A stretch of DNA of 64,000 bases from Uliginosibacterium aquaticum (GCF_012972705.2 NZ_JABCSC020000001.1:1488001-1552000); one strand, 5' to 3'; counted from the first letter of the stretch, positions 54,218-63,414 are shown. The notes: generated by a model from the letters alone, not told the origin. Program-made: numbers and translations.

Positions 54218-56400
54218 GCCATCAGGGCTTCGCTCTGCGCGGCTTGAACCGGCATGGCTTCCGGTGTCTGGGTGGCCAGATGCTTGACGCGGCGCATCAC
54301 CTCTTTCTGCTTGCCGGCATTGAAGGGGCGTGCGTTCGGGCTGCCGAGGTAGCCGCAGACGCGGCGCGTGACCGAGAGACTGGCGCCATCGTGGTTGCCG
54401 CATTCGGGGCAGGTGAAGCCCTCGGCGGTGGCCAGTGCTTCGCCCATGAAGCCGCACTTGCCGCAGGAGTCCACCGGGGTATTGGTGCCGAAGTAGGGCA
54501 CGCTTTCCACCGCGTGATCCCAGATGCGCTCCAGGGCCTTCAGGTTGTGGCGCATGTTGGGCAACTCCACATAGGTGATGTGGCCGCCCGAGGCGGAGTC
54601 GGCGAAGCCCTTTTCGTACTGGATCTTCTCGAAGGGTGAGACCTTGCGCGCCACGTCGAGGTGGAAGGAGTTGGTGTAATAGCCCTTGTCAGTCACGCCA
54701 GGCAGCTCGCCGTAGCGCGCCACATCCAGCTTGCAGAAGCGGTGGCAGAGGGATTCGCTGGGCGTTGAGTAGAGCGAAAAGCCCCAGCCGGAATCGGCTT
54801 TCCAGCGTTGCACGGTGTCACCCAGATAGGCCACCACCCGGCGCAGGAAGGCTTGCAGGGCTTCATTGTCGAAGGGGTGTTCGCCGCCCGACATCAGTAG
54901 TGCAACTTCGTGCAGGCCGATGTAGCCCAGCGAGATCGAGGCACGGCCATTCTTGAACATCGGCAGGATTTCCTCATCCGGTTTCAGGCGCATGCCGAAA
55001 GCGCCTTCGGTGTAGAGGATCGGCGCAATGTTGGCCTTCACGCCTTCGAGGCGATCGATGCGTGTCATCAAGGCCTTGTGCGCCAGGGCCAGGCGTTCGT
55101 CGAGAATCTCGAAGAAGCGCGTCTGGTTCTGCTGCGCTTCGATGGCGATGCGCGGCAGATTGATGCTGACCACGCCGAGGTTGTTGCGACCGGCCAGAAC
55201 CTCTTGCCCGTTCTCATTGCGCCACACAGACAGGAAGCTGCGGCAGCCCATCGGCGAAACCGGCACGCTGGAGCCGGTGAGCTCGCGATTGAGTCTGGCG
55301 GAAATGATGTCCGGGTACATGCGCTTGGAGGCGCACTCGAGGGCGAGCTGCTTGATGTCGTAGTTCGGATCTTGCGGCTTGAGGTTGAGCCCTTCCTCGA
55401 TGAAGAACACCAGCTTGGGGAATACCGGCGTGATGCCTTCCTTGCCCATGCCCTTGATGCGTACCTGCAGGATGGCGCGTTGCACGGCGCGCTCCTGCCA
55501 GCCGCGGCCCATGCCGAAGGAGAAGGTCACAAAGGGCTGCTGGCCGTTGGAGGAAAACAGCGTGTTGATTTCGTACTCGCAGGCCTGGATGCCGTCGTAG
55601 GTTTCCTTCTCGGTGCGCTCGCGGGCATAGCGTTCCGGCTCGGCAATGGCGTACTGGCGCGCCACTTCCAGGTTCTTTTCGTAGCTCTTCTGGACGTAGG
55701 GTGCGAGGGTCTCGTCAATGTTCGGAATGGTCGTGCCGCCGTACTGATGGCTGGCGACCTGGGCAATGATCTGGGCGGTGACCGCGCAGGCTACGCCGAC
55801 CGACTTGGGGCTCTCGATGCCGGCATTGCCAAGGTGAAAACCGTTGGCCAGCATGCCTTGCAGATCCACCAGGCAGCAGTTGGTGAAGGGCAGGAAGGGG
55901 GAGTAGTCGAGGTCGTGGTAATGCAGGTCGCCACTGTTGTGGGCCTGCATCACATCCTTGGCGAGAAAATTGCCGGCGAACTGCTTGGAGACGATGCCGG
56001 CCATCAGATCGCGCATCACCGGGAAGACGTTGGCATCCTTGTTGGCATTCTCGGTCACCGCATCCTGATCGGTTTTGTCCACCAGGCCCATCAGTTGCGC
56101 ATGCAGCCGGGAGCCGCGCACGCGGATGCTGTCGCGATCATGGCGGTATTCGATGTAGAGGCGCGCAACTTCCGGATGCGACTGCATCAACGCGTCTTCC
56201 ACATACTGCTGGATGGTCGGGATATCGAGCGAGCCGGCCGGGTGCTCGCGGCACTGGGCTTCCACCGCGGAAGCCACCGTCAGTGCCACCGCATTCGGGT
56301 TGGGCAATTCGGCTGCCATGGCGGCCTTCTGGCAGGCCACGGCAATCTTCATGATGTCGAAAGGCGCAGAGGTGCCGTCCCGCTTGAGAACTCGCAGCAT
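54214..56400 (-). CDS. nrdD: Anaerobic ribonucleoside-triphosphate reductase (class III)
   Basis: 728 residues. N-terminal ATP-cone (VLKRDGTSAPFDIMKIAVACQKAAMAAELP), long catalytic barrel, C-terminal zinc site CGKCGFMG...CPECG and glycyl radical site RVCGYLGS with Gly683. Makes dNTPs in the absence of oxygen. Promoter region has paired NrdR boxes and an FNR-like site. Confidence 0.97.
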   Translation of the reverse strand: MLRVLKRDGTSAPFDIMKIAVACQKAAMAAELPNPNAVALTVASAVEAQCREHPAGSLDIPTIQQYVEDALMQSHPEVARLYIEYRHDRDSIRVRGSRLHAQLMGLVDKTDQDAVTENANKDANVFPVMRDLMAGIVSKQFAGNFLAKDVMQAHNSGDLHYHDLDYSPFLPFTNCCLVDLQGMLANGFHLGNAGIESPKSVGVACAVTAQIIAQVASHQYGGTTIPNIDETLAPYVQKSYEKNLEVARQYAIAEPERYARERTEKETYDGIQACEYEINTLFSSNGQQPFVTFSFGMGRGWQERAVQRAILQVRIKGMGKEGITPVFPKLVFFIEEGLNLKPQDPNYDIKQLALECASKRMYPDIISARLNRELTGSSVPVSPMGCRSFLSVWRNENGQEVLAGRNNLGVVSINLPRIAIEAQQNQTRFFEILDERLALAHKALMTRIDRLEGVKANIAPILYTEGAFGMRLKPDEEILPMFKNGRASISLGYIGLHEVALLMSGGEHPFDNEALQAFLRRVVAYLGDTVQRWKADSGWGFSLYSTPSESLCHRFCKLDVARYGELPGVTDKGYYTNSFHLDVARKVSPFEKIQYEKGFADSASGGHITYVELPNMRHNLKALERIWDHAVESVPYFGTNTPVDSCGKCGFMGEALATAEGFTCPECGNHDGASLSVTRRVCGYLGSPNARPFNAGKQKEVMRRVKHLATQTPEAMPVQAAQSEALMA

Positions 56401-56450
56401 GGAGATATCCAGGAAAGTAAGAGGTGGTGAGGCCCGGAGGATTGGCCGAT

Positions 56451-56466
56451 GGACTACATATAGTGG
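56451..56466. promoter_or_regulatory. NrdR box 1 upstream of nrdD
   Basis: GGACTACATATAGTGG matches the 16-bp NrdR consensus ACACTATATATAGTGT at about 12 positions. Centre is about 58 bp before the nrdD ATG. Confidence 0.75.
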
Positions 56467-56481
56467 CGCTGACGATATTAC

Positions 56482-56497
56482 GCACTACCTATAGTTG
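56482..56497. promoter_or_regulatory. NrdR box 2 upstream of nrdD
   Basis: GCACTACCTATAGTTG, the second half of a pair. The centre-to-centre distance from box 1 is 31 bp, the spacing known for paired NrdR boxes (about three helical turns). Confidence 0.7.
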
Positions 56498-56499
56498 GA

Positions 56500-56513
56500 T
56501 TGATTCAGGTCAA
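56500..56513. promoter_or_regulatory. FNR-type site upstream of nrdD
   Basis: TTGAT-TCAG-GTCAA, one mismatch from TTGAT-N4-ATCAA. Located just upstream of the NrdR boxes, in the usual activator position. Confidence 0.7.
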
Positions 56514-56589
56514 CTTCCGCCACCCCTCCCGCCTCGGCCCACCGGCGCCTGCCTCAATGGGCAGGCGCTCCGGTCTGCAACGCCGGTTT

Positions 56590-57357
56590 TCAGGTCTGCC
56601 CGGGCTTGATGGCGGGAGCCAGGATTGCCGCCGGGATGGCCAGCGCAGCCATGGCCAGTACGATCAGTGGCCCGCTGGGCAGATCGAACAAGGCCGAGAG
56701 GGTCAGGCCCAGCCCATAGGCCAGTGCGCCCATGCCCCAGGCCACGGCCAAGGCTCGCTGGCCCCAGTGGCGGGTGGCCAGTGCCGGGATGATCAGGCTG
56801 GCGAATACCAGATACACGCCGACCAGTTGCACTGAGGCCGTCACGGCCAGGGCGAAGAGCAGGTAGAAGCCGACGCGCCCGAGGTGCTCGCCACTGGCAA
56901 ACCAGGCGCACAGCACGGCAAAGCTCAGTGCGCCGGTGATGACCAGCTGGGGGGTATCGACCCACAGGATCTGGCCGACCAGCATGTCCTTCAGATGCTC
57001 ACCACCTTGCGGGTTGCCAGCTAGCAGTAGCAGCGCGATACAGGAGGCGAGCACGAAGAGCACGCCGATCAGGGCTTCCTGGATCTCCGGCCAGCGCGCT
57101 TCGCTCCAGGTCAGCAGCAGGGCGCCGAGGCCGGCCGCTACGAGGGCGGCAAACTGCACCGCGAGCGTCGAGTCGGCTAAGCCCAGGCTGCCGGCGATGA
57201 TCACGCCGAGCCCGGCAATCTGCGCGATGGCCAGATCAATGAACACGATGCCGCGCGCCAGCACTCGCTGGCCGAGCGGCACATGGGTGGCGAGCACCAG
57301 CAGCCCGGCCACGAAGGCCGGGCCGAGGATGCTGAGTTCGAGCCCGGCGCTGTTCAT
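56590..57357 (-). CDS. Zinc/manganese ABC transporter permease (ZnuB-like)
   Basis: 255 residues, about seven membrane spans, ABC-3 family. Conserved interior FIDLAIAQIAGLGVIIA and the GQILWVDTPQLV and LVFASLIIPALATRHWG blocks. Coupled to the substrate-binding gene by ATGA overlap. No ATP-binding subunit gene is adjacent. Confidence 0.88.
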   Translation of the reverse strand: MNSAGLELSILGPAFVAGLLVLATHVPLGQRVLARGIVFIDLAIAQIAGLGVIIAGSLGLADSTLAVQFAALVAAGLGALLLTWSEARWPEIQEALIGVLFVLASCIALLLLAGNPQGGEHLKDMLVGQILWVDTPQLVITGALSFAVLCAWFASGEHLGRVGFYLLFALAVTASVQLVGVYLVFASLIIPALATRHWGQRALAVAWGMGALAYGLGLTLSALFDLPSGPLIVLAMAALAIPAAILAPAIKPGQT

Positions 57358-58256
57358 CGTGCAGCTTTCAGGAGCTGCGCGAGGGTCTCGTCGAAGAGGC
57401 TGAAGAGATCCTTGGCGCGCTCATTGCCACCCACCGTGAAAGGCAGTACCACGACCGGAATTTTCGCGCGGCTGGCAAACCACTCGGCGGCCCGGCCATC
57501 GTTATAGGCCGCGCGCAGTACCATGCGGGCCGGGTTCTGCTGCTGGCGCTCCAGCAGGGTGGCGAGATGGCCGCTGCCCGGCTCGATCCCCGGCTTGGGC
57601 TCGAGTGTGGCGACTTCACGCAGGCCCAGCCAGTCCTGCAGGTAGGGGAAGGCCTTGTGCTGAACGACGATGGGCAGGCCGCGCAGCGGTGCGGCTGCGG
57701 CTTCCCAGCGCTGGATCGCGGCTTGCCAGCGGGCACTGAAGTCCGCCAGGCGACGGGCATAGTCCGGGCTGCCGGCCGGGTCCAGCTGGCTCAGGCGCTG
57801 GCTCAGCGCTGTGGCCACGCGGGCGATATTGCGCGGATCGGTCTGGATGTGCGGATTGCCGGCGGCATGCACATCGCCATCGGCACGGTCGGCCTTTGTC
57901 GGCACTTCGAGCATGCGCACCGCACTGGCGGCCTCGAAGTAGCCGGGCTGGCCCACCTGTACCGCGGCATTGCCGGACTGGCGCTGCAATACCGGCAGCC
58001 AGCCGGTTTCCAGCTCGGCACCGGTGCATACCAGCAGGTCTGCCGTACGCACGGCGGCAATCAGGCTCGGGCGGGCCTGGATGTGGTGTACGTCCTGCAG
58101 CGCGGTGGTGGCGGTGTAGAGGCTGGTGCGGGGGCCGGCCAGTTCCTGGACCAGTGCGCCCCATTCAGGTTCGCAGGCCACCACCTTGAGGCTGGCATGG
58201 GCCAGGTTGGCGGCCAGCAGGCCGGCTACGAGGGCAAGGAGTTTGAGTCGTTTCAT
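57354..58256 (-). CDS. Zinc-type ABC transporter substrate-binding protein
   Basis: 300 residues, signal peptide MKRLKLLALVAGLLAANLAHA, cluster A-1 metal receptor fold. Metal ligand candidates: His in DVHHIQARPS, His in NPHIQTDP, His in VQHKAFPYLQ, and Glu/Asp in the C-terminal half. The usual His-rich loop is short (DGDVHAAG). Metal probably zinc by family. Confidence 0.85.
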   Translation of the reverse strand: MKRLKLLALVAGLLAANLAHASLKVVACEPEWGALVQELAGPRTSLYTATTALQDVHHIQARPSLIAAVRTADLLVCTGAELETGWLPVLQRQSGNAAVQVGQPGYFEAASAVRMLEVPTKADRADGDVHAAGNPHIQTDPRNIARVATALSQRLSQLDPAGSPDYARRLADFSARWQAAIQRWEAAAAPLRGLPIVVQHKAFPYLQDWLGLREVATLEPKPGIEPGSGHLATLLERQQQNPARMVLRAAYNDGRAAEWFASRAKIPVVVLPFTVGGNERAKDLFSLFDETLAQLLKAAR

Positions 58257-58266
58257 GTGGGCCTCC

Positions 58267-59652
58267 TCAGTAGCTGTGGGCGCCGTGGGCGCCGAGGCTC
58301 ATCTGGTACTGGAGGAAGAACTGATCGTCCTTCACGCCTTCGCGGGATTTGTCCAGCGCGTACTGCAAGCGGATGCGCGAGAACTCGGTGGGGGACCAGT
58401 CCAGCATGGTGCTGGTGCGCTTGGGCTTGTAATCGCTGTTGGCGAGGAAGGCATTGTTGCTGGCGTAATCGACTGTGCCCGAATCGAGCTGGTCGTAACG
58501 CAGGCCCACACGCCAGCGCGGCATGAACTGGAATACGCTTTGCGCATACCAGCCCGATTGTGCCGAGCGGTAGGCGTCGCTGAGATTCTGGTTGGCTGTG
58601 TCGTAAGCGAGCTCGCCCGTTTCGCGGCGACGGAAGTACTCGCCCTGCAGCTTCAGGTTCATGCGCTCGGCGTTGCCGGCCGGCGCCCACTTCCAGACGC
58701 CGTCCAGCACCCATAGCTGGCTGCGGCCGGAGAAGCTGTTGCTGACTTCGGTGCCGGTGAGATCGCTGCTGTCATAGCTGCGCTCGCGCGGGGCCGCCCG
58801 CAGCCAGCCCGCGCCGAGCTGCCAGCTGTGGCTGTCGCCCACATCGCCGCCCAGTTTGGCGAAGAGACTGGTGCTGCCGGCGCCATTCTGCTTGCGCTCT
58901 GCGCCGGGGAAGTTTTCGCCTGCGCCGAGTTCGCCGCCGAACTCGATGTAAGTGCTGGAGGGGGCCAGCCAGCGGAACTGCAGACCGTCCTGGCCATACT
59001 GGCCGCCGAGGAAGGCCTGGTAGGCCAGCGGCGCATCAACGAAATCCCAGGTGTGGGCATGCTGGCCGTTCAGGTAGCCGATGCCGGAGAAGAAGCGGCC
59101 GGCCTTGAGCTGGGTGCCGGCGGGCAGCGCGCGGGTCTGCACGAAGGCTTCCTCCACGCCGACTTCATTGTCTGCCGAGAGTGCCAGGGTGGCCTGGCCG
59201 TAGAAGTAGGGGTCGATGTTGGCGCGCAAACCCAGTTCGGTCTCGCCCAGGCTGAAGCCTTTCTTGCCCGGACCGGTCTCGTCACCGGAAGGCACGAAGT
59301 TGCTCATCTGCCAGCTGGCCGGATCGCGCGAGAGATTGGCGTAGGTGCCGGAGAGGATCAGCGAGATTTCCGGGTTGAAGGCATTGGCGGAGGCGGGTGT
59401 TGCGGGCGTCGCGGCTGCGGCGGCGACTTTTTCGGCGCTGGCCTGGGCACTCTGGCTGGCTTGCTCGGCGGTGCCCTGAACCTTCTGGAGGCGGGCTTCA
59501 AGCTCGCGGATGCGCGCTTCGTAGCCCTGGCGCAGGGCGTCGATCTCCTGGCGGATCTGGTTCAGATCGGTGGCGTTGGTGGGCGTGGCGGAATAGGCGG
59601 GGGCGGCGCTCAGGGCGAGCACGGCCAGGGCAATCGAGTTGCGGCGGAACAT
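58267..59652 (-). CDS. Outer-membrane beta-barrel protein with N-terminal coiled coil, zinc-cluster linked
   Basis: 461 residues. Signal peptide (MFRRNSIALAVLALSAAPAYSA), a coiled-coil (LNQIRQEIDALRQGYEARIRELEARLQKV, given here only by its ends LNQIRQEI/EARLQKV), an Ala-rich linker and then about 360 residues of porin-like beta-strands, ending MSLGAHGAHSY. No TonB box or plug. Ten bp before the substrate-binding gene. Perhaps lets zinc or a zinc complex across the outer membrane; this is inference. Confidence 0.75.
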   Translation of the reverse strand: MFRRNSIALAVLALSAAPAYSATPTNATDLNQIRQEIDALRQGYEARIRELEARLQKVQGTAEQASQSAQASAEKVAAAAATPATPASANAFNPEISLILSGTYANLSRDPASWQMSNFVPSGDETGPGKKGFSLGETELGLRANIDPYFYGQATLALSADNEVGVEEAFVQTRALPAGTQLKAGRFFSGIGYLNGQHAHTWDFVDAPLAYQAFLGGQYGQDGLQFRWLAPSSTYIEFGGELGAGENFPGAERKQNGAGSTSLFAKLGGDVGDSHSWQLGAGWLRAAPRERSYDSSDLTGTEVSNSFSGRSQLWVLDGVWKWAPAGNAERMNLKLQGEYFRRRETGELAYDTANQNLSDAYRSAQSGWYAQSVFQFMPRWRVGLRYDQLDSGTVDYASNNAFLANSDYKPKRTSTMLDWSPTEFSRIRLQYALDKSREGVKDDQFFLQYQMSLGAHGAHSY

Positions 59653-59740
59653 GGGGAATCCTCGTGAAATACGCTGTGGCGCCCGGTATCGGACGCGGGG
59701 GGCCGAACCGTGCAAAGGCGGGCTCGGCTGGCAAAGCGGA

Positions 59741-60076
59741 TCAGGCGAGAAGGGCGGGGGGTGCGCGCGAGCGATAGTGCGGCAGCGTGCTGTGCGCGAG
59801 GTGCTGAGCGGGAGCGATGAAGCTGATGTGGGTAACGGGCTGGAGGAGCCCGAAGCTTGCCTGGCCGGGCGCAGCCGCGTCGAAAACGGCGAAGGCCAGG
59901 CAGAGGGTGCAGGCTTGTTCGCCAGCCGGGTGTTTCCCCCCTTGAGGCAGGTGCTGCACCGTGCTGAGTGCTTCTTCGGCATGCCCCAGTGCATGCAGCA
60001 GGCTGCCCTGCAGCGAGAGCAGGAGGGCGCAGGTGAGCAGCAGGGACAGGAGGGGCCGGAGCGGGCGACGCAGCAT
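59741..60076 (-). CDS. Small secreted/membrane protein with CxxC, zinc-cluster linked
   Basis: 111 residues. N-terminal hydrophobic span (LLSLLLTCALLLSLQGSLL), His residues in HALGHAEE and HLPQGGKHP, and CTLCLAF near the middle. Proteins of this sort often precede metal uptake genes and may bind metal. ATG 60076 is preferred since the alternative at 60112 lies within the palindromic operator candidate. Confidence 0.6.
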   Translation of the reverse strand: MLRRPLRPLLSLLLTCALLLSLQGSLLHALGHAEEALSTVQHLPQGGKHPAGEQACTLCLAFAVFDAAAPGQASFGLLQPVTHISFIAPAQHLAHSTLPHYRSRAPPALLA

Positions 60077-60104
60077 GGCCGGCAGGATACGGGGAAGCTG
60101 ATTT

Positions 60105-60125
60105 ACATGCAACGTTGTTGCATGT
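60105..60125. promoter_or_regulatory. Candidate Zur operator
   Basis: ACATGCAAC and GTTGCATGT are exact inverted arms around GTT. Sits about 30 bp before the first gene of the zinc cluster. Zur is the likely partner by context; the sequence is not the classical TGTTATAATATAACA. Confidence 0.55.
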
Positions 60126-60161
60126 GTGGTTTTGCGGGGCCGAATGCGCCTGAAGTGCTGC

Positions 60162-61136
60162 TCAGCATGCCTGCCAGGCAGGTGAACGCTCGATCAGCGC
60201 ATCGGCATAGTCGTTGCAGCGGCGCAGCGTTGAACTCTCCAGCTCGCGCAGCCAGCGCTCCGGCAGGCCGGCCTCGCCCACCAGTGCGCCCATCACCATG
60301 CCCGCTATCGCGCCGGTGGTGTCGGCATCGCCGCCGCAATTGACCACGTGCACCAGGGCGGACTCAAAGTTGTCGTTGAAGGCGATTCCGCGCAGCACCA
60401 CGCGCATGCTGTCCACAATGTAGCCGCTGGGGTTCTCGGCGGGTTTGGTGCGGAACTGGAAGAGCGGGAATTCGCGTACTAGCAGATTGGCCTGGGCCAT
60501 CACGGCGCGCAGGCCACCGCCGCCAGCCTTGCCGACGATGCCGGCCTGCACCATGTTGACCACTGCCAGGGTGGCAGCGTCGGTGAGGATGTTGTGATGG
60601 GTGACGCGGGCCTGGGCCAGGGTGGCACGGCCGACCGTATCGGCCGGCGCGCCGAGCAGCGCGATGGCCGTGGGGGCGCAGCGCATGGTGGCACCATTAC
60701 CGGCGTCCTCCGAATACGGCGTGCAGGCCAGACCGGTGTTGCGGAAGCGGGCGATGCCGCGGCGCACGGTGTGGCCGATGTCCACCGGTTTGGCGCGCAT
60801 CCAGGCATCGAAGGCGCGGGCGTAGTCCTCGGCAGACGGTGCGTGATGATGGGTGAGCCAGGCTTCAGCGAGGGCGAAGGCCATGGTGGTGTCATCCGTG
60901 ACCTGGCCCGGTGCGAGGCGCAGCCAGCCGCCGCCGCGAATACGATCGTGGCGCCCATACTGGCTGCGGATCTCGCGTGGCGTCATGAACTCCACCGTGG
61001 CGCCGAGCGCATCACCCAGCGCCAGGCCCAGCATGGCGCCACGGGCGTGGCTGCGCAGGCGCAGGCGTTCCGGATGGCTGCTGATGCCACGCAGGCTCAG
61101 CGCGATGGACTGGAACAGGGGCAGGGTGGCGAGCAT
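60162..61136 (-). CDS. draG: ADP-ribosyl-[dinitrogen reductase] glycohydrolase
   Basis: 324 residues. Removes ADP-ribose from NifH and restores activity. Metal-site motifs GLALGDALGATVEFM, TDDTTMAFALAEAW and NCGGDADTTGAIAGM of the ADP-ribosylglycohydrolase family. Distal gene of the nifB operon (11 bp after the ArsC-like gene), away from draT. Confidence 0.94.
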   Translation of the reverse strand: MLATLPLFQSIALSLRGISSHPERLRLRSHARGAMLGLALGDALGATVEFMTPREIRSQYGRHDRIRGGGWLRLAPGQVTDDTTMAFALAEAWLTHHHAPSAEDYARAFDAWMRAKPVDIGHTVRRGIARFRNTGLACTPYSEDAGNGATMRCAPTAIALLGAPADTVGRATLAQARVTHHNILTDAATLAVVNMVQAGIVGKAGGGGLRAVMAQANLLVREFPLFQFRTKPAENPSGYIVDSMRVVLRGIAFNDNFESALVHVVNCGGDADTTGAIAGMVMGALVGEAGLPERWLRELESSTLRRCNDYADALIERSPAWQAC

Positions 61137-61147
61137 GGCGGCGTGGC

Positions 61148-61552
61148 TCAGCCGCCGCAGGTTGCTTCAACGGCGCTGCAGGATTCGCCCACAGCCTTTA
61201 CGCCCAGGCCGATCAGGGCATCAAGGCGCTCGGTATCGAAACCGGCGACGCAGGTCGTGCCAATCTGAAGCAGCGGGCGGCGGATCAGCAGGGGCTCGGC
61301 GATCATTGCGCGCAGGGCCGAGCTGGTATCAAACATGCCCGGGATCACTTCGCCAGATTTCACGCGTGGGGCGTTGTGGTTGAACCAGTCGCGTACCGGC
61401 AGATCGATGAAGAAATCCAGCAGGCGCTGGGCACTCCAGGGTTCGCGCAGCAGGTCGTGGACGATGAGCTCATGGCCGGCGGCCAGCAGCGCGACCTTTT
61501 GCCGGGCATTGGTGCGGCAGCCCGGTTTCTCCCAGAAGTGAACGGTGGCCAT
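61148..61552 (-). CDS. Nitrogenase-associated ArsC/Spx-like protein
   Basis: 134 residues. Thioredoxin-fold protein related to arsenate reductase, of the nitrogenase-associated family: MATVHFWEKPGCRTNARQKVALLAAGH with Cys12, RDWFNHNAPRVKSGEV, and a C-terminal CSAVEATCGG. Often called NifO-like. Role unclear, perhaps thiol redox or Mo/Fe handling. 1 bp after the ferredoxin gene. Confidence 0.88.
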   Translation of the reverse strand: MATVHFWEKPGCRTNARQKVALLAAGHELIVHDLLREPWSAQRLLDFFIDLPVRDWFNHNAPRVKSGEVIPGMFDTSSALRAMIAEPLLIRRPLLQIGTTCVAGFDTERLDALIGLGVKAVGESCSAVEATCGG

Positions 61553-61553
61553 C

Positions 61554-61826
61554 TCATGCTCCTTTCCGTATTTCGGGTGCTGCCAGCGCAGCGATGCAAG
61601 CCGTGAGCGAGCCGGGCGGATTCAGTGCGACCCCCAGCTCGTCGAGGATCACGCCTTCAACCGGACAGATTGCCGCGCACTGCGGTGTGGCATACGCCTC
61701 CACACATTCGGTGCATAAAGCGCCATCGATCAGGAAATGCGGACTGGCCTCAAGGATGGCCTCATTCGGGCACACGGGCAGGCAAGCCCAGCAATTGACG
61801 CAACCTTCAACGATTTCGAGTGCCAT
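61554..61826 (-). CDS. fdxN: nif-linked 2[4Fe-4S] ferredoxin
   Basis: 90 residues. First cluster CVNCWACLPVCPNEA, second CTECVEAYATPQCAAICP with the long insert of FdxN-type ferredoxins. Located right after nifB as usual; FdxN supports NifB-co synthesis or nitrogenase reduction. Gene symbol by position and motif. Confidence 0.87.
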   Translation of the reverse strand: MALEIVEGCVNCWACLPVCPNEAILEASPHFLIDGALCTECVEAYATPQCAAICPVEGVILDELGVALNPPGSLTACIAALAAPEIRKGA

Positions 61827-61871
61827 GCATGGACCTCTTGCTGGCTTGGCTCAAGCCATTCATTGCAGGTT

Positions 61872-63380
61872 TCATGCCCGCATCTGTTCCGCGAACGGAG
61901 CCCGCTCGAGCTTGCCCGCAGCCAGCATCTCCTGCCAGACACTCATCACCGCAGCCTCGATCCCTTCCATGGCGTGCTCGCCATTGGGCTGGATGCCTGC
62001 CGCTTCGAGCTTGCTCCAGGGCTCGAAGCCGATGCGCGAGCACAGCACCACTTCGCAGTCCGCCAGGGTGGCGATGGTGCGGGCCAAGGTGTTTTCGGCT
62101 TCGCCGCACTCGCTCTCGCCGCCGCAGTATTGCGCGGCGCGGCGCGAGCCCAGAAAGCGCACGCCGGCACTGCTGGCCTCGTAGATCAGGAATTCGCGCG
62201 CATGGCCGAAGTGCTGATTGACCAGATCCTGCCCGCTGCTGGCAACCGCCATCTGCACCGGGCGTCCGCGGCTCGGCGCCTTGATCTGCACCACCGGCGC
62301 AGCTTGGCGGGCGGCTCGTTTCGCTTCCAGCTCGGCATTGATCGAAGCGCGCAGGGCCACGCGGCGCGCCATTGCGGCCACTTCATCGATCTCCATGGCC
62401 TCGATCTTGTCGAGCGTGAATTCAGCGCCGCGATCCTCGCCGAGCATGCCTACCGCATCGGCGCGGCACTGGCGGCAGTGGCGCATCATGTTCATGTCGC
62501 CTGCGCAGGCGTCCTGCAGGGCCTGCAGCTCGGCCGGGGTCGGGCCGCGCTGGCCGCTGAGACCGAAGTGGGTGCCGTGCTCGGCCTCCGAGATCAGCGG
62601 CATCACGTTGTGCAGGAAAGCACCTTTGGCGCGCACCACACGCGAGACTTCCTTCAGATGCTCATCGTTGATGCCGGGGATCATCACCGAATTGACCTTC
62701 ACCAGGATGCCGCGCGCCACCAGCATCTCGAGGCCCTTCTGCTGCTGGGCGATGAGGATCTCGGCGGCCTCGCGGCCGGTGACGCGGCGATGCTCCCAGA
62801 AGATCCACGGATAGATCTGTGCGCCCACGTCCGGATCGATGCAGTTGATCGTGATGGTGACGTGATCCACATTGGCGGCAGCGATCTGATCCACGTACTG
62901 CGGCAGCATCAGGCCGTTGGTGGAGAGGCAGAGCTTGATGTCCGGTGCGCGCTGCTGCAACTCGCGGAACACTTCAAAGGTTCTGGCCGGATTGGCCAGG
63001 GCGTCGCCCGGCCCGGCGATGCCCAGCACGCTCATCTGCGGGATCGCCGCGGCGACAGCCAGGGTTTTCTTGATTGCCTGAGCAGGGCTCAGCACTTCGG
63101 ATACCACTCCCGGGCGCGATTCATTGCTGCAGTCGTACTTGCGATTGCAGTAGTTGCACTGGATGTTGCAGGCGGGTGCCACCGCCACATGCATGCGGGC
63201 AAAGTGATGATGGGCTTCCTCGGAGTAGCAGGGGTGATCCTGCACCTTCTTATGGATGTCGGCGGTGAGGCCGGCCATCTGGGAGGGCTTGCTGCCACAA
63301 CTGCCGGCGCTGCAACCGGAATGGGCGGGCGGCGCGCTGAGCGGAGTGCCGAGAATCTGGGAAAGGCTGGGGGCGGACAT
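61872..63380 (-). CDS. nifB: NifB, radical SAM FeMo-cofactor precursor synthase
   Basis: 502 residues: radical SAM domain (CNIQCNYCNRKYDC; Cys71, Cys75, Cys78) and a C-terminal NifX-like domain (MAVASSGQDLVNQHFGHAREF). Makes NifB-co, the first cofactor of FeMo-co. ATG at 63380; predicted leader 24 nt. Promoter and NifA site upstream. Head of the nifB-fdxN-ArsC-like-draG unit. Confidence 0.98.
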   Translation of the reverse strand: MSAPSLSQILGTPLSAPPAHSGCSAGSCGSKPSQMAGLTADIHKKVQDHPCYSEEAHHHFARMHVAVAPACNIQCNYCNRKYDCSNESRPGVVSEVLSPAQAIKKTLAVAAAIPQMSVLGIAGPGDALANPARTFEVFRELQQRAPDIKLCLSTNGLMLPQYVDQIAAANVDHVTITINCIDPDVGAQIYPWIFWEHRRVTGREAAEILIAQQQKGLEMLVARGILVKVNSVMIPGINDEHLKEVSRVVRAKGAFLHNVMPLISEAEHGTHFGLSGQRGPTPAELQALQDACAGDMNMMRHCRQCRADAVGMLGEDRGAEFTLDKIEAMEIDEVAAMARRVALRASINAELEAKRAARQAAPVVQIKAPSRGRPVQMAVASSGQDLVNQHFGHAREFLIYEASSAGVRFLGSRRAAQYCGGESECGEAENTLARTIATLADCEVVLCSRIGFEPWSKLEAAGIQPNGEHAMEGIEAAVMSVWQEMLAAGKLERAPFAEQMRA

Positions 63381-63414
63381 GCTGGACTCCCGATGTGCTG
63401 TTTGCGAAGAGTTC

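Noticed and set aside
54910-56430. Plus-strand open frame opposite nrdD
   Set aside because: nrdD has complete motifs on the minus strand; the antisense frame is Val/His/Gly-rich noise.
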